Assembly: GCA_030637805.1 (NCBI GenBank)
Contig: DAOWFV010000065.1
Span: 1-24,745 of the forward strand
Source: Acidobacteriota bacterium
GTDB taxonomy: Bacteria; Acidobacteriota; Thermoanaerobaculia; Thermoanaerobaculales; Sulfomarinibacteraceae
DNA length: 24,745 nt
Reading direction: 5' to 3'
In this document: one piece after another, positions 7,373 through 15,673 of the stretch
Numbering within the stretch: position 1 is the first letter of the stretch
Layout of the letters: every line of letters begins with the position of its first letter
Program-made: the position numbers and the translations under genes
Notes under the pieces: model-generated
The model's input: the letters and a program-made list of their open reading frames with translations, nothing else
Database searches by the model: none
What the model was told of the DNA's origin: nothing

Positions 7373-10300
7373 GGCGCCTCCAGCCGACGATCGAGATGGC
7401 GCTCGACCGCTACCAGGAAGTCGCGGAGGTCGTCGACATCTTCCGCGTCCACCAGACCGGGTTCGAGGTGGAGACGTCCCTCAATCCTGTAACCCCGGTC
7501 CCCAGCATGTGCATCCAACCGCAGCGAGCCGAAAGGGGTATTCAACTCCACCCCGGACGGCAAGGCCTTGGGCGCCCGGCCGAGGTCCACCTCCAGCGTC
7601 CACTCGAGATCCGGACGCACCACCATCATGAGGGGCCCATGGCGGGAGCCGCCCGGAATCATGCTCGCCGTCCACTCGAGGACCCCCGGATATGCGCGCA
7701 CTCCACCACCGCTCGCCAGCGCGCTGCGCGGCACCGTACCTTCGAGCTCTATGATGGTCGGGTCGCGCCCCGACCGAAGCTGCAACTTTGGGTCGCCGGT
7801 CAGCTCGGCACCGGGGAACTGTGCCTGTAGCCAGCGTGCGAAACGGAGCGGTTCCTTGCTGCCGGCAAAGCGCGCCCGGCGAAGATCTGCCGCCTCGCCG
7901 GTATCCTCCGAGTGGACCGTCAGCCGCACGAGTCCGCTCTCCCCGGCGCGAAGAACAAATCGGGATCGGGACACACCACCGCCCATAACGGGCGAGGTCT
8001 GCGGCTCGCTGTCCGGGCCGTCCACGACCAAAACCACCGCCCCCTGGTCGGCGCCCGGCGGCAGGTCGGGCGCATGCCCGGTGGCGGTACCGTCCAGCCA
8101 GAGATCGTCCTCGGGCAAGTAGGCGATGGCATGGTTGAAGATCTCGAGCACGGCCATCTCACTGCTCACGGGACCCTGGTCAGCCGTTCGTACCATCACC
8201 ATTCGTGCGGGCACGCCGATTGCGTCATACAGTGCCACCAGCAGGGCGGCCTTGTCCTTGCAGTCACCGATACGGTGGTGGAGAACCCAATCCGCCGAGA
8301 ACGGACGGAAGCGGTGTTCTCCAAACTCCAGGCCCACATATCGGACCTCATTGGTGACAAAACGGTAGATACGGGCGATGCGTTCGAGGCGGTCCTCGAG
8401 ACCCTCGACCAGCCGGTGGGCGGTCTCCTCCACTTGCTCGGAGGCGCGTACCCTCGGCGCCACGTGCCTCCCGTACCAGTCCGCCAGGTCACCCCAGTCC
8501 GCGTGGTTGGAGTAGACCATGTACGGCATCACCAGAAGGCCCGGCGCCGCAGGAAAGTCGGGTGGAATCGCCGGAAGGTCACGCCAGCGCCAAAGCAGAT
8601 GGACCACACCGTCCTCGTCCACCTGACGTTCGGGCTGGCCTCGGAGATGGGCCAGCTCCCACCGTGGCATGCGGCTCGCGGGTCCGCTCAGTTCGACCTC
8701 GACGAGGGCGACCGGCAGGCTTTGGCCGAGGGGAATCAACCCGCCGTTGTAGGGTCCGGTCTCGTTGGCCTCCTCGGTTTCGGTGAGGATGTAGGCGATT
8801 TCGACCACGTCGCCGTCGGCGAACTCACCGAACCGGAGCACCCGCAGACGTGTGTCGTAGAAAAGGTTGAACTCCGGCTCCGAGAGGCGGGGGGTGTCGC
8901 CCTGGGTGGCGCTGATCTCGGCGCCGTCGCGGCGCAGGATGCGCGCTCTCAACACCCGCAAACGCTCCTTCTCCGCCACAAAGGGAAGGGTGTGGGTGAG
9001 CAGATCATCGGCGCGCTCCGCCGAAGTGATCAGAAAAGCCCTCTGGACCCGTTCCTCCGTGAGGTTCGAAGGCAGGAAACGGATCTCACGGTGGTCGAGA
9101 AGGACCACCGCCGGACTGGCCGGAGGCACATCGTCGGCCATCCGCCACAGCTCCTCCGGAGACCGCAGCCAACCAAGATCCTCGCTCCTCTCACCTAAAA
9201 GCTCGAGCAGACGCTGCGCCCGGCGGTCCTGGGGCCGGACATCGAGAACCCCGCGGGCGAGCGCGACCGCGCGGTCCTCATGCCCGCCCAGGCGCTCGAT
9301 CCGCGCCAGCTCCATCATCATGTCCACGTTGCTAGGCGAACGATCCAGGCCCGCTTCCAGGACAGCGCGGGCCGCCGCAGCATCCCCATCCGCACCGAGC
9401 AGGCGGGCGAGTCGCACCCGCACCTCCGGTCGGTTCGGGTCTCGGTCGAGGAGAACGGTGAAGAGCTCGCGCAGCGCCTCCCCATTGCCACAGCTCTCGG
9501 CAAGGCGCTGCCGGAGCTCGAAGACCGACATCACTCCCGGGGTCAGGCCTTCGAGTCGCTCCAGCGCCTCGTATGCCAGGCCCCAGCGGCGGGCGTCGGC
9601 CGCTCTTTCGGCGAGGATGATGTTCACTTGCACACAGTGCGGCCAGGTTCGCCCGAGCTCGGCCAGTTCGGGCAGGGCCACCGGCCCCCAAAGCAACGAA
9701 TCGATATCCAAAGAGGCGCCGTCGACAACCGGTTTACCCCCCTCGGCCGCTGCGAGCAGATCCTGTGCCTCTTCGTAAAGGCCGCGGTCCCCGTACCAGC
9801 CGGCAAGCTCGAGCCGCGCCCACAACAGATCGGGGTCGGCCTCCACCGCTTCCGCCAGGAGCTCGTGAGCGACACGAGGCTCGGTGGTCAGAGTCCACTC
9901 CAGCAACCTCGCCTCGCCCGGAGACTCGGCTCGGGCCGCCCGACAGGCCGCCCGCGCCCCTCCACCGCCTACAGGCTCAGGGCGATGCGCCACGAGATAG
10001 GCTGCGAGAGCCATCGACGAACCCGGGGTCCCCGCAGCAACCGCCCGACGGATCTCCGTGCCCAGGTCGCGCACATCGGGCGGCTTCCGGCTCACCACCG
10101 GCTGCGGTATGGGCCGTTCCCGCACCTCGTGGACCCCGCTCAGGACATCACCGTCGGGCCCCGTCAAACGCATCCTCAGCCACCACTGATCGTTCTCCGA
10201 CGCCACCGCCACCACCAGCAGGTTGCGTCCCTCCCGCAACCACCCACCACCGGAGATCTGGTCCTCGGAACGCATCAGGGGCTGTGGGGTGGTCAGTACC

Positions 10301-10956
10301 TCGACCCCGTTGAGCCACGCGCGGGCGACCTGAGCCGCTCCCAGGCGGACCGCCACCGGCTGCTCGCTCGCGCTTGAGACGGTCGTCGCGAGATAGGCCA
10401 TCTGGCGCTGGGAAGGCCATGCCAGGCCCGAAATCCGTACCCATCCCAGGGGATCGGTTCCAGGCACCGCCCGCCAGTCAACGCTCGCCTCCGGCACCGC
10501 CGCGAGATCTTCAAAGTCCTCGAGTTCATCCAGCGACACAGGGCCGTGGAACCACCATGACGATAGCCCACCCATGGTCCGGAAGAGCTCGCGCGCGGTC
10601 GCCGATCGCCCCAGGTCGAGTTCGATCCGCGCCCGCGCCAGCCGCAGCTCGTCGGCCATCAGGGGGTCCGTGGGCCGCGCTCCCGCGAGGCGGTCGAGGC
10701 TCTGCTGGGCAATCGTCCAGTCCTCGAAGGTCTTGCGCCAGCTAAAGGCCATGAAGAGGTGGTGGAAATCGTCGGCGTGGAGCCCGTTCTCGACGGCCTC
10801 ATCGACGTGGCGCTGCACACGATCCTCGATGGCGCCCGCGCCCACGCTCCCCGAGGTGCACGCGAGCACCGCCAGCAGGGTCGCCCCTACACGTCGAAAC
10901 ATCAACAGTGCTTTGCCGCCCGCGACAGAACAGTTCCCCGGATCACCTCTCCACAT
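7369..10956 (-). CDS. exported DUF3857/transglutaminase-like protein with TPR repeats
   Basis: This is a 1195-residue protein. A hydrophobic export signal lies at about 20-40 (FRRVGATLLAVLACTSG); VLAC could be a weak lipobox. A jelly-roll, galactose-binding-like module spans about 160-270, TPR-like repeats about 350-590, DUF3857 about 610-800 and a transglutaminase core about 840-960. The triad is complete: Cys899 in GDCKDKAALL, His942 in FNHAIAY, Asp955 in LWLDGT. Known relatives are periplasmic or surface proteins of unclear substrate, sometimes near peptidoglycan or polysaccharide functions. The ATG at 10956 fits the 6-nt spacing from GATACT. The ATG at 10902 would give a more usual signal peptide but has no Shine-Dalgarno; either start is possible. 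It is the first gene of a pair with a catalytically degenerate paralogue and is divergent from a HAD phosphatase gene. Confidence 0.8.
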   Translation of the reverse strand: MWRGDPGNCSVAGGKALLMFRRVGATLLAVLACTSGSVGAGAIEDRVQRHVDEAVENGLHADDFHHLFMAFSWRKTFEDWTIAQQSLDRLAGARPTDPLMADELRLARARIELDLGRSATARELFRTMGGLSSWWFHGPVSLDELEDFEDLAAVPEASVDWRAVPGTDPLGWVRISGLAWPSQRQMAYLATTVSSASEQPVAVRLGAAQVARAWLNGVEVLTTPQPLMRSEDQISGGGWLREGRNLLVVAVASENDQWWLRMRLTGPDGDVLSGVHEVRERPIPQPVVSRKPPDVRDLGTEIRRAVAAGTPGSSMALAAYLVAHRPEPVGGGGARAACRAARAESPGEARLLEWTLTTEPRVAHELLAEAVEADPDLLWARLELAGWYGDRGLYEEAQDLLAAAEGGKPVVDGASLDIDSLLWGPVALPELAELGRTWPHCVQVNIILAERAADARRWGLAYEALERLEGLTPGVMSVFELRQRLAESCGNGEALRELFTVLLDRDPNRPEVRVRLARLLGADGDAAAARAVLEAGLDRSPSNVDMMMELARIERLGGHEDRAVALARGVLDVRPQDRRAQRLLELLGERSEDLGWLRSPEELWRMADDVPPASPAVVLLDHREIRFLPSNLTEERVQRAFLITSAERADDLLTHTLPFVAEKERLRVLRARILRRDGAEISATQGDTPRLSEPEFNLFYDTRLRVLRFGEFADGDVVEIAYILTETEEANETGPYNGGLIPLGQSLPVALVEVELSGPASRMPRWELAHLRGQPERQVDEDGVVHLLWRWRDLPAIPPDFPAAPGLLVMPYMVYSNHADWGDLADWYGRHVAPRVRASEQVEETAHRLVEGLEDRLERIARIYRFVTNEVRYVGLEFGEHRFRPFSADWVLHHRIGDCKDKAALLVALYDAIGVPARMVMVRTADQGPVSSEMAVLEIFNHAIAYLPEDDLWLDGTATGHAPDLPPGADQGAVVLVVDGPDSEPQTSPVMGGGVSRSRFVLRAGESGLVRLTVHSEDTGEAADLRRARFAGSKEPLRFARWLQAQFPGAELTGDPKLQLRSGRDPTIIELEGTVPRSALASGGGVRAYPGVLEWTASMIPGGSRHGPLMMVVRPDLEWTLEVDLGRAPKALPSGVELNTPFGSLRLDAHAGDRGYRIEGRLHLEPGLVDAEDVDDLRDFLVAVERHLDRRLEAP

Positions 10957-10968
10957 CGGGGGAGTATC
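10957..10968 (-). promoter_or_regulatory. -10-like element for the DUF3857 pair
   Basis: GATACT (minus strand, 10968 to 10963) matches TATAAT at 4 of 6 positions, including the key A2 and T6. It is exactly 6 nt before the ATG at 10956. No -35 is clear. It would give a leaderless transcript from 10956, or a 54-nt leader if translation starts at 10902. Confidence 0.4.
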
Positions 10969-11027
10969 GCAGATCCGGATTCTCTTGGGGTCGCGAGGTG
11001 ATTCTGGGCGGTGTCGCGGCGATCCGT

Positions 11028-11039
11028 TATCCTACCGTT
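11028..11039 (+). promoter_or_regulatory. -10-like element for the HAD gene
   Basis: TATCCT at 11028-11033 lies exactly 6 nt before the ATG at 11040, and there is no Shine-Dalgarno. The layout predicts a leaderless mRNA divergent from the DUF3857 operon. Confidence 0.45.
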
Positions 11040-11738
11040 ATGGCTAGCGCCGTAACCTTCGACGCGGGAAACACCTTGCTCTACTGTGATCCGAGCCCTG
11101 CCGAGATCTACGCACGCGAGCTCAGCCGCCTGGGTCGCTCGGTGAATGCGGAAGAGGTCGGGCCGGTGTTCAGGTACGCGTGGGCGGAAATGCAGCAACG
11201 AACAGACTTCGCCAGAGATCGTTATAGCTCCGTCGCCGGTGGCGAAAAAGCCTGGTGGGGCGAGTTCGTTCGCGAGGTCCTCGAACGCCTCGATCACAAT
11301 GCACCGTGGGAGCCCCTTCTCGATGATCTCTACGCGGCCTTCGCCGACGCCGCGGTGTGGAAGATGTTCCCCGAAACCAGCACCACCCTCGAAGAGCTCG
11401 CGAGTCGCGATGTCCCCCTGGCGGTGATTTCAAACTGGGATCGGCGCCTTCCCGAGATTCTCGGTTCGCTGGGCATTCTCGACCTCTTCGACGTGGTCGT
11501 TGTCTCCGCCATCGAGGGTGTCGAGAAACCGTCACCGGAGATCTTCCGCCGGGCGTTGAAGCGCCTCGACCTGGAGCCCGACCAGGCCTTTCACGTCGGC
11601 GATTCACCGCTCGAGGATTACAACGGCGCAGAGGCAGCAGGCCTGACACCGGTTCTCCTCGACCGCCACCGCATCTTCAAGCTCGATGGGTATCGGCGGA
11701 TAACCACCCTCGACGAGGTGTTGGGTCTCATCGATTGA
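11040..11738 (+). CDS. HAD-superfamily hydrolase (REG-2/HDHD3-like)
   Basis: This 232-residue cytoplasmic phosphohydrolase has subfamily IA architecture. Motif I is TFDAGNTLL with nucleophile D8. The usual second Asp of DxD is Gly, a change also found in REG-2/HDHD3-type relatives. Motif II is VISNWD (Ser, about 124), motif III is the Lys in GVEKPSPEIF, and motif IV is HVGDSPLEDYNGA with two acidic residues. A helical cap lies between motifs I and II. The substrate cannot be told from sequence. The ATG at 11040 is preferred because the frame upstream is not conserved-looking and TATCCT sits 6 nt before it. manC follows 79 bp downstream on the same strand, so a role in sugar-phosphate metabolism is conceivable but unproven. 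Confidence 0.85.
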   Translation: MASAVTFDAGNTLLYCDPSPAEIYARELSRLGRSVNAEEVGPVFRYAWAEMQQRTDFARDRYSSVAGGEKAWWGEFVREVLERLDHNAPWEPLLDDLYAAFADAAVWKMFPETSTTLEELASRDVPLAVISNWDRRLPEILGSLGILDLFDVVVVSAIEGVEKPSPEIFRRALKRLDLEPDQAFHVGDSPLEDYNGAEAAGLTPVLLDRHRIFKLDGYRRITTLDEVLGLID

Positions 11739-11744
11739 AGAGCG

Positions 11745-11767
11745 CCGCGACGGGACACCGGTCGCGG
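11745..11767 (+). other. GC-rich hairpin after the HAD gene
   Basis: ccgcgac (11745-11751) and gtcgcgg (11761-11767) form a perfect 7-bp stem with a 9-nt loop, 7 nt after the stop codon. No U-run follows, so its role as a terminator is weakly supported. Confidence 0.35.
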
Positions 11768-11795
11768 GCACGGGAACGGGAACTGGAACGGGCAA
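11766..11795. repeat. hexanucleotide tandem repeat
   Basis: Five consecutive 6-nt units, consensus GGGAAC (GGGCAC, GGGAAC, GGGAAC, TGGAAC, GGGCAA), fill most of the gap between the HAD gene and manC. Confidence 0.75.
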
Positions 11796-11805
11796 CGAGA
11801 AAGGA

Positions 11806-11817
11806 TAAGATGTTGCC
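11806..11817 (+). promoter_or_regulatory. -10-like element for manC
   Basis: TAAGAT at 11806-11811 lies exactly 6 nt before the manC ATG at 11818. An AAGG at 11801-11804 is too far away for a good Shine-Dalgarno. The layout suggests a leaderless manC transcript just after the hexamer repeat. Confidence 0.45.
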
Positions 11818-12891
11818 ATGTTGCACGCTGTCATCATGGCGGGGGGGTTCGGAACCCGGTTTTGGCCGGCCTCTCGCCGAGCGCGCCCCAAACAGCTGCT
11901 GGCTCTCGCCACGGACACACCGCTGCTTCGCTCGACCTTCGAGCGTCTCGCGCCCCTAGTGCCGGCGGAACGGATTTGGGTGGTCACCGCCGCCGCGACC
12001 GCGGAGGCTACTCGCCGGATGCTCCCTGAGCTGCCGGACGGCAACATCCTCGCCGAACCGGCGAGTCGGAATACCGCCGCCTGCGCCGGTCTCGCGGCCC
12101 ACGCCGTCCTTCGAGGCGATCCAGAGGCGGTCTGTGCCGTGCTTCCGGCCGACCACATCATCGGCGAGGAGGCTCGCTTCCGATCCGCGCTGGCGGCGGG
12201 GGCCGATTTCGTGGCCCGTGATGGGGGGCTGCTTACCTTCGGCATCCAACCCACACGACCCGAGACAGGCTACGGTTATCTCGAGCTCGGACCCGAACAC
12301 ACCCGCGAGGGGGAGTGGAGGGTCTTCGAGCTTCAGTCCTTCGTGGAGAAGCCGGACGCCGACCGCGCCGGCGCCTTTCTCTCCTCCGGAAAACACCTCT
12401 GGAACTCGGGGATCTTCGCGTGGCGTGCCCGGGAGCTCCTGGACGAGGTGCGCCGCCAGATCCCCGATCTCGCCGCCGGCCTCGACCGCCTGGGCGAGGC
12501 CCTCGACAGCCCCCGGGCCGGCGCCGTCCTCGCCGAGGTCTATCCCTCCCTTCCCGCCACCTCGGTGGATTTCGGCATCATGGAGGGTGCCAGGCATCGC
12601 TTTACGATCCCGGTGGACATCCCGTGGTCTGATGTCGGATCGTGGTCCGCAGTGGCCGAGAGGCTGCCCACCGATGCCGCCGGCAACGCGACCCAAGGCC
12701 GCGTGCTGGCGGAGAACGCAGGCGGCAATGTGCTGGTCAGCAGCGGACCTGTGTTGGCGATCAGGGGTGTCGAAGGCCTTGTGGTGGTCGCGACGCCCGA
12801 CGCTGTGCTGGTGATGCCAAAGGAGGACGCGCAGCGGGTCAAGGAGGTCGTCGAGGCCCTGCAAGATCGTGGGTGGGATGACGTTCTATAA
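11818..12891 (+). CDS. manC: mannose-1-phosphate guanylyltransferase
   Basis: This enzyme converts mannose-1-phosphate and GTP to GDP-mannose, a precursor for cell-surface glycans. The 357-residue product starts with the nucleotidyltransferase signature MAGGFGTRFWPASRRARPKQ. It also has FVEKP, the sugar-phosphate site WNSGIFAW, VDFGIMEGA and IPWSDVGSWSAV, and ends in the usual short beta-helical region. It lacks the C-terminal isomerase domain of bifunctional ManA-ManC/AlgA enzymes, so it is the single-function type. It shares its strand with the HAD gene, with separate promoter-like elements. Its TAA stop overlaps the first unit of a heptamer repeat that forms one arm of a palindrome with the facing gene. 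Confidence 0.95.
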   Translation: MLHAVIMAGGFGTRFWPASRRARPKQLLALATDTPLLRSTFERLAPLVPAERIWVVTAAATAEATRRMLPELPDGNILAEPASRNTAACAGLAAHAVLRGDPEAVCAVLPADHIIGEEARFRSALAAGADFVARDGGLLTFGIQPTRPETGYGYLELGPEHTREGEWRVFELQSFVEKPDADRAGAFLSSGKHLWNSGIFAWRARELLDEVRRQIPDLAAGLDRLGEALDSPRAGAVLAEVYPSLPATSVDFGIMEGARHRFTIPVDIPWSDVGSWSAVAERLPTDAAGNATQGRVLAENAGGNVLVSSGPVLAIRGVEGLVVVATPDAVLVMPKEDAQRVKEVVEALQDRGWDDVL

Positions 12892-12986
12892 TTCTCAATT
12901 CTTAATTCTTAATTTTGAATTTCATCCCATCGCAGGGGAAACCCCTTTGACGATCGGGAAAATTGAGAATTGAGAATTGAGAATTC
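12890..12986. repeat. palindrome built of heptamer arrays between convergent genes
   Basis: The left array (12890-12923, units AATTCTC/AATTCTT) and right array (12961-12986, AATTGAG, 3.5 copies) are inverted copies. The centre is a 5-bp hairpin (agggg 12934-12938, loop aaa, cccct 12942-12946) flanked by partly matching segments. The fold spans nearly all of the gap between manC (+) and the NtrC-like gene (-). It may act as a two-way terminator; this is inference. Confidence 0.8.
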
Positions 12987-12990
12987 GCGA

Positions 12991-14352
12991 CTACTTCTTT
13001 TCGCGGAGTCCGTACTGCTCGAGCTTTCGGTAGAGGGTCGAGCGTCCGATTCCGAGTTGGCGGGCGACGTCGGAGAGGTTGCCCCGGTTGTTCTCGAGGG
13101 CACGGACGATCGCCACCTTTTCCATCTCCTCCAGGCTCATCGGACCCTGTTCGGACGGCGTTGTAGCAGGCTGAACGCTCTCCCCAAGACCCGCGGGCAG
13201 ATCGTCCAGCCCGAGCTCCAGCCCTGCAGTCACCAGGAGTGAGCGGTGGATCACGTTTTCGAGCTCGCGGACGTTTCCGGGCCACCCGTGGGCTCCCAAG
13301 GCCTCCATGGCATGCGGGTCCACGCGCGAGATGTGCTTACCGGCGTCGCGGGCGTGTTTCTCGAGAAAATGGGTCACCAGTAGAGGAATGTCCTCCCGCC
13401 GGTCCCGCAGAGGAGGCAGGGCGATGGGAAAAACCACCAGCCGGTAGAAGAGATCCTGGCGGAAAGCGCCGTCCTCGACCATGGCTGCAAGATCGCGGTT
13501 GGAGGCCGAGACCACCCGCACGTCGAGAGCGATGTGTTTTGTGCCCCCGACCCGCTGCAGGATCCGCTCCTGCAGGACCCGCAGAAGACGGGCCTGGGCC
13601 GACGGCGACATCTCGCCCACCTCGTCGAGGAAGATGGTCCCCCCCTCCGCCTGCTCGAACTTACCGGGGTGGTCGGAGACGGCGCCGGTGAACGCGCCCT
13701 TTTCGTGCCCGAAGAGCTCGCTTTCTTGAAGCCCTTCCGGAATCGCCGCGCAGTTGACGTCGACGAAGGGACCGTCGGAGCGAAGGGATGCATGGTGAAT
13801 AGCTCTGGCTACCAGCTCCTTGCCGGTTCCGCTCTCGCCCGAAATGAAGACCGTGATCTCCGATTCGAGTACCTTCTCTATCTGGTCGTAGACCTTCCGC
13901 ATGGCCGAGGAGGAGCCGATGATGTTGCGCAGGTGGTAGCGATCGCCGAGCTCTTCCTTGAGGCGCGCCACCTCCTGCTCGAGATTGCCGTGGGAGAGCG
14001 CCCGGTCCAGGGTGGTGAGTAGCCGCTCCTGATCCACCGGCTTGACCAGGTAGTCGTAAGCCCCGAGCTTGGTCACCTCCACCGCCCGGCTGATGTCGTC
14101 ATCCGCGGTAAGGATGATCACCGGCAGCTTGGGATGGCGGCGCGTGAGCTCCTTGAGGACCTCGACACCGTCTACCTCGGGCATCATGAGATCGAGGAGC
14201 ACCGCCGCAGGAGGGTCACCCGAGTGGGCGAGCACCTCTGCCCCGGAGGCGAAAGCGTCGACCATGTACCCGGCTTCGGTGACGATAAATGTAAACAGCT
14301 CCCGGATCGCCGGGTCGTCGTCTACCACCCAGATCGGTGTGTTCTCGGCCAT
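12991..14352 (-). CDS. NtrC-family sigma54-dependent response regulator
   Basis: This 453-residue protein has three parts. A receiver domain (about 5-118) carries acidic D11/D12, phosphoacceptor D54 in LLDLMMP, and K104 in YLVKPVD. A sigma54-activating AAA+ domain (about 142-370) carries Walker A GESGTGKE (172-179), the sigma54-contacting GAFTGA loop (219-224) and Walker B IFLDEVGE. A Fis-type helix-turn-helix (about 413-450) reads NRGNLSDVARQLGIGRSTLY. All key residues are intact, so phosphorylation-controlled activation of sigma54 promoters is expected. No histidine kinase is seen in the window. It lies 13 nt after the GAF-PP2C gene, with AAGGAG before its ATG, and is last in a co-oriented ten-gene run. 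Target genes are unknown. Confidence 0.93.
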   Translation of the reverse strand: MAENTPIWVVDDDPAIRELFTFIVTEAGYMVDAFASGAEVLAHSGDPPAAVLLDLMMPEVDGVEVLKELTRRHPKLPVIILTADDDISRAVEVTKLGAYDYLVKPVDQERLLTTLDRALSHGNLEQEVARLKEELGDRYHLRNIIGSSSAMRKVYDQIEKVLESEITVFISGESGTGKELVARAIHHASLRSDGPFVDVNCAAIPEGLQESELFGHEKGAFTGAVSDHPGKFEQAEGGTIFLDEVGEMSPSAQARLLRVLQERILQRVGGTKHIALDVRVVSASNRDLAAMVEDGAFRQDLFYRLVVFPIALPPLRDRREDIPLLVTHFLEKHARDAGKHISRVDPHAMEALGAHGWPGNVRELENVIHRSLLVTAGLELGLDDLPAGLGESVQPATTPSEQGPMSLEEMEKVAIVRALENNRGNLSDVARQLGIGRSTLYRKLEQYGLREKK

Positions 14353-14365
14353 GCTCCTTTTCAGT

Positions 14366-15661
14366 CTACTGCACCTTCGGTCGGCGGAAACAGAGAAGCG
14401 TTATGTCGTCACCGGGATTCTCATCACCGAGGTGAGCACCGAGGGCGGCGTCGAGGCGTGCAATTACCTCGGTGGGCCCTCCTTTGCCCGGCAGGTGCTG
14501 CCGGATGCGGTCGAGACCGAACTCGTCCTCTCCATCTTCGCCGCCCGCCTCGAGGATGCCGTCTGTGTACAGCAGGACGGTGTCGCCTGCGCTGAGCTGC
14601 GCCTCGACCGTCTGGTAGCTCTGGTCCGTGAGCAGCCCGACGGGCGGCCCGGTGGCGGCATACTCACGCACCTCACCTCCGCCCTCGAGAAGGAGCGGCG
14701 GATGGCCGGCGCCTACCCAGGTCAGGGTGGCTTTTCTCTCATCCCACTCCGCCAGGATCAGGGTAGCGTACTTCCGACCTCGGGTGAGTCGGCAGAGAAG
14801 ATCGTTGATGCCCGCCACGACCTCGGTCAGCGGGGCGGGATCCTCGCGGCGGGTCCACAGGCAGGCCTGGATGTTGGAGGCCACCAGCCCCGCGGGAACA
14901 CCCTTGCCGGAGACGTCGGCGATCACGATCCACCATCGGCCGCCGCCTCGAGGGATCACGTCCCAGTAGTCGCCCCCCACCTCCAGACACGGCCGCATTT
15001 GGGCCTGCAGCTCGAGTCCGGGAATCAGGGCGCGGTCCTCCGGTTGCAGCGCGCGCTGGATCTCCGCTGCCAGCCGGACCTCCTCCCAGAGACGTTCACG
15101 GGCGACGGTCTCGGCGTGAAGACGGGCGGTGGTGAGAGCGATCGCGAAGGAGACCCCGAGCTCGGCGAGGAACTCCACGTCCTCCTGGGAGAACCCCCCG
15201 CCGCGGTGGTTGAGAAGCTGGAGCACGGCCGCCAGGCGGTTCTCGCGATCGCGAACCGGGACCGTCAGGAGAGAGCGCGTGCAAAAACCCGTGGCCCGAT
15301 CGACACGCGGATCGAAGCGCGGATCCTGGTACGGATCCTCGAGAATCTCGGCTTCTCCGCTCGCCGCCACCGCTCCGACGATTCCCTCTCCGAAATCGAG
15401 ATTCAACGACCCTGACGAGAGCCCCTGCGCCACCATCGATTTCAGTGCGGCGCTCTCCGGATCGACGAGAAATAGGCTGCCGCGCTCGGCATCGATCAGA
15501 CGACAGGCGATGTCGACGATATGCTCGGCGAGTTCCAGCAGGTCGAGGGTGGAGTTGACCATGAGGCTCGCCTCCACCACCGCCTCCAGCCGCCGGATCC
15601 GCTCACGGCTGAGGGTAAGAATGGATTCGGGAGTCGGTTCTTCACGGTCACCTGCCGTCAT
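14366..15661 (-). CDS. GAF-domain PP2C (SpoIIE/RsbU-type) serine phosphatase
   Basis: This 431-residue cytoplasmic protein has a short coiled segment (15-35), a GAF sensor domain (about 40-185) and a SpoIIE-type PP2C phosphatase domain (about 215-428). The metal-binding acidic residues are present in GGDYWDV (229-235), IADVSGKGVPAG (D249), LLYTDGI (D367) and GDDIT (D418/D419), so it should be active. Such proteins usually dephosphorylate an anti-sigma antagonist or STAS protein in partner-switching pathways; no STAS protein or RsbW-type kinase is seen here. The start has GGAGGAG just upstream and follows holA by 12 nt. Its coupling with the downstream NtrC-type regulator suggests one signalling unit, but no direct link is demonstrated. 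Confidence 0.92.
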   Translation of the reverse strand: MTAGDREEPTPESILTLSRERIRRLEAVVEASLMVNSTLDLLELAEHIVDIACRLIDAERGSLFLVDPESAALKSMVAQGLSSGSLNLDFGEGIVGAVAASGEAEILEDPYQDPRFDPRVDRATGFCTRSLLTVPVRDRENRLAAVLQLLNHRGGGFSQEDVEFLAELGVSFAIALTTARLHAETVARERLWEEVRLAAEIQRALQPEDRALIPGLELQAQMRPCLEVGGDYWDVIPRGGGRWWIVIADVSGKGVPAGLVASNIQACLWTRREDPAPLTEVVAGINDLLCRLTRGRKYATLILAEWDERKATLTWVGAGHPPLLLEGGGEVREYAATGPPVGLLTDQSYQTVEAQLSAGDTVLLYTDGILEAGGEDGEDEFGLDRIRQHLPGKGGPTEVIARLDAALGAHLGDENPGDDITLLCFRRPKVQ

Positions 15662-15673
15662 CTCTCCTCCACA

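Noticed and set aside
11040..11080. HAD gene as a pseudogene because the second Asp of motif I is Gly
   Set aside because: The frame is intact, motifs II-IV are present, and REG-2/HDHD3-like relatives also vary at this position.
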